Assembly: GCA_021157555.1 (NCBI GenBank)
Contig: JAGGWL010000090.1
Location: 1-8,788, forward strand
DNA from: Deltaproteobacteria bacterium
GTDB lineage: Bacteria; Desulfobacterota; Desulfobacteria; Desulfobacterales; BuS5
Length of the DNA: 8,788 bases
Direction of reading: 5' to 3'
Shown here: positions 1-6,056 of the stretch, one piece after another
Layout of the letters: each line of letters begins with the position of its first letter
How positions within the stretch are numbered: the stretch's first letter is position 1
Made by a program: the position numbers and the translations under genes
Notes under the pieces: model-generated
Seen by the model: only the letters and a program-made list of their open reading frames with translations
Databases searched by the model: none
Told to the model about the DNA's origin: nothing

Positions 1-200
1 AGTTTGTTGTAGAGGTGCTTGTATCTGTTTTTCATAAATCTCCTGACAATGCTGCAATAATTATGTTGAATGTTCACAAGCAGGGGATCGGTGTATGCGG
101 AATATATACATATGATGTGGCTGAAACCAAGGTGAGAATTGTTGAAACATTGGCCAGGGAAAAAGAGTTTCCTCTCAAATGTACTATGGAGAAAGAGTAG
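1..200 (+). CDS. clpS: ClpS, ATP-dependent Clp protease adaptor (5' end missing)
   Basis: This is the C-terminal 66 residues of ClpS, read in the frame whose first full codon is at base 3 (FVVEVLVSVF...); the N-terminus lies before the window. ClpS binds proteins with destabilising N-terminal residues (Leu, Phe, Tyr, Trp) and hands them to ClpA for degradation by ClpAP in the cytoplasm. The family signatures visible are the FVVEVL helix (E. coli has FVIDVL), MLNVHKQG (E. coli MLAVHYQG, with the substrate-pocket His; its codon here is 75-77), the GIYTYDVAETKV stretch (E. coli GVFTAEVAETKV) and the FPLKCTMEKE tail. Most of the adaptor core is therefore present, but the flexible N-terminal tail and the Asn-Asp-Asp gate cannot be seen. 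The stop at 198-200 is 17 bases before clpA, and the two are almost certainly one operon. An internal ATG at 63 and a TTG at 15 are not real starts, because family similarity continues upstream to the window edge. Confidence 0.95.
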   Translation, partial: FVVEVLVSVFHKSPDNAAIIMLNVHKQGIGVCGIYTYDVAETKVRIVETLAREKEFPLKCTMEKE

Positions 201-217
201 GATAAAGGTAGCGGATA

Positions 218-2479
218 ATGATAAGTAAGGAACTTGGCGTCACGCTGGGCCTCGCAGTTAAAGAGGCTAAAAAGAGGCACCATGAGTATGTTTGTGTTGA
301 ACATTTACTCTTTGCAATTCTCCACGATAGCGTGGGTATTGATATTATAGATAATTGCGGCGGGGATGTTGATCATTTGAAAAATCTGCTGGAAAAATTT
401 TTCAGAGCAAAAATAGAGCCTCTTGAAGACACCTATTATTTACTGCAGCAAACTATCGGCTTTCAAAGGGTTATACAAAGAGCTGTGAATTACGCACGTT
501 CAGCCGGAAAAGAGGCTGTCAGTGTTTCAGATGTTCTGGTGTCGATTTTTTACGAAAAGGAATCCCATGCCTTATATTTTTTAAAAGTATCCGGCTTAAA
601 GCGCATTAATCTTCTCTATTATATCTCGCATGAGACAACGGAAGATTTTGGCAAAACAGAGCAGAGTGCTTCCGCAAAGACAGGCAAGACCAAAATAAAG
701 AAAAAGAAAAAAGATCCTTTGGAGGCGTTTACTATTGATCTTGCAGGCAGAGTTGCGCTTGGAAAACTGGATCCTTTAATAGGCCGTGAACCGGAACTGG
801 AGCGTACTATTCAGGTACTTTGTAGAAGACGCAAAAATAATCCGGTTTTTGTGGGAGATCCAGGAGTCGGTAAAACAGCAATGGCAGAAGGTCTGGCCCT
901 CAAGATTTTTTCGGGCAACGTTCCTGACTTGCTGAAGGATGTGAGCATATATTCTCTCGACCTTGGAGCATTACTGGCTGGAACCAAATTCAGGGGTGAC
1001 TTTGAGCAACGCCTGAAAGACGTTTTGGCTTCGCTTGAAAAAAAGAAGAATGGAATCCTTTTTATAGATGAAATTCATACCATTGTGGGAGCAGGCGCTA
1101 CAAGCAGTGGTTCAATGGATGTTTCCAATATCCTTAAACCATCTCTTTCAACAGGTGATTTACGTTGTATCGGGTCAACAACATATGAAGAGTATAAAAA
1201 TCATTTTGAAAAAGATCGCGCTCTTGCAAGACGTTTTGAGAAGATAGAAATACCTGAGCCGTCAGTAGATCAGACCTTCAAGATTTTAAAAGGTCTGCGT
1301 GGGGCATACGAGAAACACCATGGAATTATTTATACCGACCCTGCCCTTAAGGCCGCATCAGAGCTGTCCGCCAAATATTTGAATGACCGTTATCTTCCGG
1401 ATAAGGCCATAGATGTTATGGATGAAGCCGGGGCTTATGTGAGGCTTAAAGGAAACTCCAGAAGAAAGAAGATACATACTAAAGATATAGAGAAGATTGT
1501 TGCCAAAATGGCCAGAATTCCTTCCTTAAATGTTTCTACTTCGGATAAAACTGATCTTGAAAATCTGGATGCGCGGATGAAGAAGGTTGTATTTGGTCAG
1601 GATGAGGCAGTTAATTTGCTTGTTACTTCCATTAAACGTTCACGTGCAGGACTTGCCCGCCCGGACAGCCCGACCGGATCTTTTTTATTCACGGGGCCTA
1701 CCGGAGTCGGTAAAACCGAGGCGGCCAGGCAGCTTGCAATAATGCTGGGCGTCAAATTTTTGCGTTTTGACATGAGTGAATATATGGAAAAGCATGCAGT
1801 AGCACGCCTTATCGGAGCGCCCCCAGGCTACATAGGCTTTGATCAGGGGGGGCTTTTGACGGATGGCATAAGAAAGCAGCCTTACAGCGTTTTGCTTCTT
1901 GATGAAATGGAAAAAGCTCATCCTGATATATTTAACATCATGCTTCAGGTTCTGGACCATGCCACACTCACTGATAGCAACGGCAGGGAAGCAGACTTTA
2001 GAAAAGTTATAATTATAATGACCTCTAATGTGGGCTCAAGAGAAATGGCCTCACAAACCATAGGCTTCGGGAAATCAAAGTTTGATACAGAAAGTAAAGG
2101 CAAAAAAGCGATTAAACGTTTTTTTACCCCTGAATTCAGGAACCGCCTTGATGGCATCATTAATTTTAATCCTCTGGACGTGGAAATAATGGAAAAGGTC
2201 GTGGACAAGTTTATTGCAGATATCCAGGATCAACTTGCAGTAAAAAAAGTTTCCCTCAGTCTTTCAAGCAGCGTCAGAAGGTGGCTTGCTGAAAATGGCC
2301 ATGACCCGCTGTACGGAGCCAGACCACTTGACAGGCTGCTCCAAAAAGAAATAAAGGACATCCTCTCCGACCAGATTCTGTTCGGTCAGTTGGAAAAAGG
2401 GGGTAACGTTTATATAGATCTTAAAGATGACAAGCTTGCTTTTTCTTATAACAGGCATGCCTTGTCTCTACCACTTTAG
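218..2479 (+). CDS. clpA: ClpA, ATP-dependent Clp protease ATP-binding subunit
   Basis: This is a full-length AAA+ unfoldase of 753 residues (E. coli ClpA has 758). It forms a hexamer that unfolds substrates and threads them into ClpP. The order is a Clp N-domain (about 1-145, the ClpS docking site), a linker ending in a lysine run (159-165), D1 and D2. D1 has Walker A GDPGVGKT (213-220), pore loop KFRGD (257-261), Walker B ending D284 E285, and arginine fingers R338/R339. D2 has Walker A GPTGVGKT (493-500), pore loop GYIGF (537-541), Walker B ending D562 E563, arginine finger R643 and sensor-2 R702 in GARPL. No ClpB-type coiled-coil middle domain is inserted, which separates it from ClpB and ClpC. 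The ClpP-docking loop carries IGF (615-617); E. coli ClpA has IGL, while ClpX uses IGF. All catalytic residues are intact. The ATG at 218 is preceded by AAAGG at 204-208 with a 9-base spacer. I see no terminator after the stop. Confidence 0.97.
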   Translation: MISKELGVTLGLAVKEAKKRHHEYVCVEHLLFAILHDSVGIDIIDNCGGDVDHLKNLLEKFFRAKIEPLEDTYYLLQQTIGFQRVIQRAVNYARSAGKEAVSVSDVLVSIFYEKESHALYFLKVSGLKRINLLYYISHETTEDFGKTEQSASAKTGKTKIKKKKKDPLEAFTIDLAGRVALGKLDPLIGREPELERTIQVLCRRRKNNPVFVGDPGVGKTAMAEGLALKIFSGNVPDLLKDVSIYSLDLGALLAGTKFRGDFEQRLKDVLASLEKKKNGILFIDEIHTIVGAGATSSGSMDVSNILKPSLSTGDLRCIGSTTYEEYKNHFEKDRALARRFEKIEIPEPSVDQTFKILKGLRGAYEKHHGIIYTDPALKAASELSAKYLNDRYLPDKAIDVMDEAGAYVRLKGNSRRKKIHTKDIEKIVAKMARIPSLNVSTSDKTDLENLDARMKKVVFGQDEAVNLLVTSIKRSRAGLARPDSPTGSFLFTGPTGVGKTEAARQLAIMLGVKFLRFDMSEYMEKHAVARLIGAPPGYIGFDQGGLLTDGIRKQPYSVLLLDEMEKAHPDIFNIMLQVLDHATLTDSNGREADFRKVIIIMTSNVGSREMASQTIGFGKSKFDTESKGKKAIKRFFTPEFRNRLDGIINFNPLDVEIMEKVVDKFIADIQDQLAVKKVSLSLSSSVRRWLAENGHDPLYGARPLDRLLQKEIKDILSDQILFGQLEKGGNVYIDLKDDKLAFSYNRHALSLPL

Positions 2480-2500
2480 GCATTTTCATATAAAAATTCT

Positions 2501-2529
2501 TTGACAATAAACCATAAGGTATGTATTTT
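2501..2529 (+). promoter_or_regulatory. Sigma70-like promoter of the toxin-antitoxin operon
   Basis: A perfect -35 hexamer TTGACA (2501-2506) is followed after exactly 17 bases by TATTTT (2524-2529), a four-of-six match to TATAAT. The predicted transcription start is near 2536, about 23 bases before the antitoxin ATG. This is the only convincing promoter I see between clpA and the end of the window, so it may also feed tamB and the Omp85 gene downstream. Visible in sequence: the hexamers and spacing. Inferred: activity and the start point. Confidence 0.72.
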
Positions 2530-2548
2530 TTGTACATAACGTACGTTA
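2520..2548 (+). promoter_or_regulatory. Palindromic operator of the toxin-antitoxin operon
   Basis: Several overlapping palindromes lie on the -10 and the predicted start. TATGTA (2520-2525) and TACATA (2533-2538) form a 6-base inverted repeat with a 7-base spacer. TGTACA (2531-2536) is itself palindromic. TAACGTACGTTA (2537-2548) is a perfect 12-base palindrome that ends at the Shine-Dalgarno sequence. The GTAC centres of the last two are 9 bases apart, near one helical turn. YefM antitoxins are known to repress through adjacent palindromes with a TGTACA core, so this fits autorepression by the antitoxin encoded just downstream and conditional cooperation with the toxin. The binding itself is inference. 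Confidence 0.7.
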
Positions 2549-2554
2549 AGGGGG
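2548..2554 (+). promoter_or_regulatory. Ribosome binding site of the antitoxin
   Basis: AAGGGGG lies 4 bases before the ATG at 2559. It is purine-rich and strong, though the spacing is short. Its first base is the last base of the 12-base palindrome, so a repressor bound there would sit directly next to it. It supports 2559 as the start. Confidence 0.6.
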
Positions 2555-2558
2555 CATC

Positions 2559-2810
2559 ATGCTTAATACAGTTTCTACGGCTGAAGCCAGAAAAAAATTT
2601 GCTGAAATCGTAAACAAGGTTGCATATGGAAAAGAGCCAGTTGTGTTGACTCGCCGGGGCGAGGAAATTGCAGCCTTGATTTCAATGGAAGAATTGGAAT
2701 TGCTTCAACTTATTGAAGATCATATTGATATTGAAGATGCGAGGAAAGCTATAGAAGAGCCTGGTACGAACATTGTGGCTGAAAAATTTTGGAAAGAGTT
2801 GGGGTTCTAA
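2559..2810 (+). CDS. Type II antitoxin, Phd/YefM family
   Basis: This 83-residue protein has the layout of the Phd/YefM family. An N-terminal DNA-binding half begins with the TVSTAEARKKFAEIVNKV helix region (residues 4-21; the family typically shows 'A+..l..ll..v'), then PVVLTRRGEEIAALISMEEL (27-46), where the basic TRRG turn and the 'vlis.eey' strand-helix are diagnostic. The acidic C-terminal half (47-83, rich in Glu and Asp) would be the flexible part that wraps around and neutralises the toxin. The protein would repress its own promoter by binding the palindromes at 2520-2548. It is followed after 3 bases by the toxin, the normal antitoxin-first order. Antitoxins of this family are degraded by Lon or Clp proteases, so the clpSA genes just upstream are suggestive but prove nothing. 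ATG 2559 is chosen for the Shine-Dalgarno at 2548-2554 and because the family motif starts immediately after it. Confidence 0.9.
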   Translation: MLNTVSTAEARKKFAEIVNKVAYGKEPVVLTRRGEEIAALISMEELELLQLIEDHIDIEDARKAIEEPGTNIVAEKFWKELGF

Positions 2811-2813
2811 TTC

Positions 2814-3080
2814 GTGGGATATTCTGTTGAGTTCAGACCAGCCGTTTTGAAGAGCATGAAAAGACTTCCCAAAAAAGAGCTAAGGCGAATTAAAAAGAAA
2901 ATAGTTGATCTTGCTGCAAATATGCCTGACCCGACTACTACCAAAATGAAAGGAAACAATGCTTTTCATAAAATTCGTGCTGGTGTTTATCGGATAGTTT
3001 ATGAAATTCATGAAGATCGGCTTGTAATCCTTGTCGTAAAAGTCGGCCACCGCAAAGACGTTTATAAACGACTACTATAA
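2814..3080 (+). CDS. relE: Type II toxin, RelE/ParE superfamily (RelE-like mRNA interferase)
   Basis: This is a basic protein of 88 residues starting at GTG, the usual size for the family. RelE toxins cleave mRNA in the ribosomal A site. The fold is recognisable: strand YSVEF (3-7), a helical hairpin rich in Lys and Arg (12-35), then K-G-N....HKIRAGVYRIVYEI (46-65), and a final VVKVGHRKDVY (74-84). Residues K53, R55, R60, R80 and Y84 fall where E. coli RelE has its functional K52, K54, R61, R81 and Y87 by eye alignment, which favours a RelE-type ribonuclease over a ParE gyrase poison. The gene is intact. The start lies 3 bases after the antitoxin stop. A weak GTTGGGG (2798-2804) about 9 bases upstream, inside the antitoxin end, could serve as ribosome binding site. 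A GTG start plus coupling would keep toxin levels below antitoxin. The stop TAA (3078-3080) is in the same frame as tamB, 12 bases before its ATG. Confidence 0.9.
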   Translation: MGYSVEFRPAVLKSMKRLPKKELRRIKKKIVDLAANMPDPTTTKMKGNNAFHKIRAGVYRIVYEIHEDRLVILVVKVGHRKDVYKRLL

Positions 3081-3092
3081 TTTCCCACCTTT

Positions 3093-6056
3093 ATGCAAAA
3101 TTTGTTGAAAAAACTTGTCATTGCTTTTGGAGTGGCCGTTGTTCTAAGTTTTATATTACTTGGTTCAGGTCTGCTCTATTTAAACAGCCGATATGCCCTG
3201 GATTTGATTGAGGCCCGGATTAATCGGAAAATCAACGGTGAAATCAGCATTCAACAGCACCGTTTGGCAATTTTTCAGGGTAGTCTTGAGCTGGAAAACT
3301 GCATACTTAAAGGAGCTGCTGCCAGGCAGCTCGCCGGTTTTAAATTTTTGCGTGTGCAGTGGTCATGGAAAAAATTTTTAGACAGAACAATCCTGTTGAA
3401 CACGATTATTATCAAAGAGCCCTGGGTTAAGGTCAAAATCAACAAAAAGGGTAACCTTGACCTTGCAGAGGCCTTGCAAGCCATCACTCCACAACCCAAA
3501 AAAACTGAAAAAGCAGTTTCAAAAGAAAATCCCTGGAATATTATAATTGACGATCTGAAGCTCAGTAGTGGAAGCTTTTATGCCACAAGCGCACCAAACT
3601 CCATGCAAGCAAAACTCCGGGGAATCAACCTGTCAGGCAATGTAAATTTTCTTTTACGTCAGGGAGAGCTGTTTCTTAAAATAAATCGGACAAAAATAGA
3701 TACTCCCCGGGTTACTCCTCTTCTGCAAAAAATCTGGTTAAAAGCCAAATTTGATAAAAATCGTTTAGCCCCCTTTTCCTTTAATGCCTGCCTGGGAACA
3801 ACCTGTTTTTCTTTAAAAGGAACGATTGGCAGTATTTTTTCCATGCCGGAGCTTGATCTTATTGCGGAAATTTCAGGTGGTGATCTGGCTGAAATTCAAA
3901 AAAATTTGCATTTACCCACAAATTTTAGCGGTCAGGCTATTATGCAAGGAGTATTAAAAGGGACGCTTGAAAATCCGGCAGGAACCCTTCAGCTTGATTA
4001 TTCCGGCGGAAAACTCGGCGATTTTCCTGTGGGAAAAGCTGTTGCTAACCTGGCGCTGGATAACCGACTCCTATCGGTAAGGCGGTTTAATGTCGCTATA
4101 GCCGGTGGAAAAATTGATTTAGCAGGGCAGATAGATTTAAAAACTGCCATGGTTGCACAGGATCAAAAATTATTTAAATTTTCTAACTTATTTTTAGACC
4201 TGAACAAGATTGCCTGTCAGTTTGATCTTAAAGCGGAAAATCTTCAAGCAGACCGCTTATTAAGAAGAAAGGATCTTAAAGGAGAATGTCAGATAGCGGC
4301 AAAACTCTCTGGCTCTCTGCAGCAACCAAACGCAAATTTATTAATAAAAGCCCACAATTTTTCTTTTGCCTTGAATGACCATCAGATAAAGATTGATGGA
4401 GACCTGAATTTTAATCTCAATGGCTTTTATAACCTTAAAACAAAAGATTTTAAAGCTGCTTTGCTGTTTCAGGATACAGATCCTGGCGTTTATCTGGCGG
4501 CAGCCGGCCTAAAAGAGTTAAGTGGTCGGCTCACCGGTAAAATAGAAGCAACAGGTAATGCTGACCAGCTTGACGGTATCAAGGCCAAAGTTGATCTATC
4601 TGATATCAAGCTGTTTTTGAAAAATAAACCCCTGCTGAATTCCAATAGCTTTAAGGCAAATTATCAAAACAAAACATTTTCAATCTCGCAGGGCAAGTTT
4701 TTCCTTCTCAAAAATGGCTGGTTGACCCTGAGCGGAGCTGGTAAGCTCCAGGGGTCTCTGGCATTTTCGTTAGATGGCTTGATTCCATTAAAGGCCGCCT
4801 ATTTTTTTATAAAGGAACCTGAGGAACTTGAAGGTAATCTGCATATTTCAGCCACACTTCGGGGCCTACTGCCTCAGCCTGAAATCAGCGCGGCCATTGG
4901 GCTCGAAAATGTTGGGATGCTTATACCGGTTATAGAGCAACAACTTGGAAATATAAACGGTACTATTTTGCTGACACCCGGGCAACTTGAAATAAAAAAG
5001 GCTATTACCGGGCAAATGGATGAAGGACGTTTTGAGCTGACAGGTTCACTTGGGCTGGAAAAATGGCAGCCTCAAAAGGCCGATTTTTTGCTGACCGCAC
5101 ATAAAATACCGTTAGAGGTTCCTGACTTGCTGGATCTGGTTTTTAACACCTCCCTCTCTATCAAAGGAACAAAAGACAACCAGGAAATCAAAGGAGATGT
5201 GATTCTTTTGGATGGGACCTATTATAAAGACGTAAAGTTGAATCTTTTGCAAGGTATCAGTCAAAAAAAACGAAAAGTCAAACCGCCTTTCCAAAATTAT
5301 GATCAATCCATATTCAATAATTTAAAACTGGACATAGCTTTAAAATCCCGCAGCCCCTTTAAGGTAGATAATAATCTGGCAAAGTTGAGTCTTACTCCGG
5401 ATCTTCATTTAGCAGGAACTGTAAAACGGCCATTAATCAGCGGTCGTGCCAGGGTTGATTCAGGAAAAATAATATATCGGAAAAAAAATTTTATTGTACG
5501 CAAAGGAGTGGTTGATTTTGTCAACCCTTATAAATTAGTTCTGGAGCTGGATATTTTGAGTGAAGTCAATATCCGAACCTGGAAAATTTATCTGAAAGTT
5601 TCAGGTACGCCTGAAGATTTGCTTCTTACCCTGAGATCTGATCCTCCTGAAGAAGATGAAGATGTTTTATCCTTACTGCTATTTGGCAAGACCTCCCAGG
5701 AGCTGATAGAGGACAAGGGCAACGTTTCAAAATCAACCCAGCAACTGCTGGCTGAATTAATTGAGGGCATCCTGGGTGAGGATATTAAAAAAATAGCCGG
5801 CATTGACATTCTGGAAGTGGAAACCACTGATGGCGTTGAAGAGGAGGAGTTTGACCCAGAGCGGGTTGAAGTCACTGTGGGGAAAAAATTATCCAGACGC
5901 CTGACTGTTAAATATGCTGTGGAATCAAAAAACGACGAGCTGAACCAGAAAGCGATTTCAGAGTATCAATTTTTTGATCAGATCTTTGTCAACGGGTTTC
6001 AGGATGACCGGGGAAATTATGGCGGAGGCCTGATACTTAGGATCGAATTCAGATAA
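3093..6056 (+). CDS. tamB: TamB-like translocation/assembly module inner membrane protein (DUF490, AsmA-like)
   Basis: This 987-residue protein has one N-terminal membrane anchor (about 8-30, preceded by two lysines) and a long periplasmic body of alternating beta-rich segments. It belongs to the AsmA/TamB bridge-like group, thought to form a lipid-conducting beta groove between the membranes and, with TamA, to help insert outer-membrane proteins. An AsmA-like opening segment follows the anchor (for example PWVKVKINKKGNLDLAEAL, just before residue 130). The C-terminal DUF490/TamB domain spans about 640-987, contains the typical DVLSLLLFGKTSQEL run (857-871) and ends in ILRIEFR, an aromatic-basic terminal strand. 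It is shorter than E. coli TamB (1259). The ATG at 3093 keeps Lys6-Lys7 ahead of the membrane segment; later TTG codons (3102, 3105) would keep it too, while GTG 3132 would cut into it. No Shine-Dalgarno is visible (the leader reads tttccaccttt-like pyrimidines), so coupling to the toxin 12 bases upstream is plausible. Its stop overlaps the next gene by one base. Confidence 0.9.
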   Translation: MQNLLKKLVIAFGVAVVLSFILLGSGLLYLNSRYALDLIEARINRKINGEISIQQHRLAIFQGSLELENCILKGAAARQLAGFKFLRVQWSWKKFLDRTILLNTIIIKEPWVKVKINKKGNLDLAEALQAITPQPKKTEKAVSKENPWNIIIDDLKLSSGSFYATSAPNSMQAKLRGINLSGNVNFLLRQGELFLKINRTKIDTPRVTPLLQKIWLKAKFDKNRLAPFSFNACLGTTCFSLKGTIGSIFSMPELDLIAEISGGDLAEIQKNLHLPTNFSGQAIMQGVLKGTLENPAGTLQLDYSGGKLGDFPVGKAVANLALDNRLLSVRRFNVAIAGGKIDLAGQIDLKTAMVAQDQKLFKFSNLFLDLNKIACQFDLKAENLQADRLLRRKDLKGECQIAAKLSGSLQQPNANLLIKAHNFSFALNDHQIKIDGDLNFNLNGFYNLKTKDFKAALLFQDTDPGVYLAAAGLKELSGRLTGKIEATGNADQLDGIKAKVDLSDIKLFLKNKPLLNSNSFKANYQNKTFSISQGKFFLLKNGWLTLSGAGKLQGSLAFSLDGLIPLKAAYFFIKEPEELEGNLHISATLRGLLPQPEISAAIGLENVGMLIPVIEQQLGNINGTILLTPGQLEIKKAITGQMDEGRFELTGSLGLEKWQPQKADFLLTAHKIPLEVPDLLDLVFNTSLSIKGTKDNQEIKGDVILLDGTYYKDVKLNLLQGISQKKRKVKPPFQNYDQSIFNNLKLDIALKSRSPFKVDNNLAKLSLTPDLHLAGTVKRPLISGRARVDSGKIIYRKKNFIVRKGVVDFVNPYKLVLELDILSEVNIRTWKIYLKVSGTPEDLLLTLRSDPPEEDEDVLSLLLFGKTSQELIEDKGNVSKSTQQLLAELIEGILGEDIKKIAGIDILEVETTDGVEEEEFDPERVEVTVGKKLSRRLTVKYAVESKNDELNQKAISEYQFFDQIFVNGFQDDRGNYGGGLILRIEFR

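Noticed and set aside
74..304. Open frame on the minus strand across the clpS-clpA junction
   Set aside because: It runs antisense to two well-conserved genes, has no recognisable domain and no plausible ribosome binding site. The same applies to the other minus-strand frames within clpA (1685-1960, 1945-2208, 2264-2458), tamB (3275-3499, 3659-3844, 5112-5306, 5588-5875) and the Omp85 gene (6326-6658, 8124-8330, 8411-8731).
692..715. A-rich run in clpA (lysine codons 159-165) as a programmed frameshift or slippage site
   Set aside because: The A6G stretch is not in the phase required for a classic A-AAA-AAG slippery heptamer, and ClpA continues uninterrupted in the same frame. It is best read as a lysine-rich linker between the N-domain and D1.
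2480..2500. Terminator after clpA
   Set aside because: The sequence is AT-rich but I see no GC-rich stem followed by a T run, so no intrinsic terminator can be supported.
2559..2564. Antitoxin N-terminus Met-Leu as a ClpS N-degron
   Set aside because: Leu is a destabilising residue, but methionine aminopeptidase does not remove Met ahead of Leu, so the degron would not be exposed without another cleavage.
2480..2976. Possible flanking repeat of the toxin-antitoxin cassette: GCATTTTCATATAAAAATTC (2480-2499) against GCTTTTCATAAAATTC (2961-2976)
   Set aside because: The match needs gaps, is AT-rich, and its right copy lies inside the toxin gene and not at the cassette edge. It is most likely chance, and no transposase or integrase is present.
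2814..6056. Toxin-TamB fusion by readthrough of the TAA at 3078-3080
   Set aside because: The frames are indeed aligned, but there is no stem, pseudoknot or stop context that I recognise as promoting readthrough. A cytosolic ribonuclease fused to a membrane anchor is not a known design, and chance gives the same frame one time in three.
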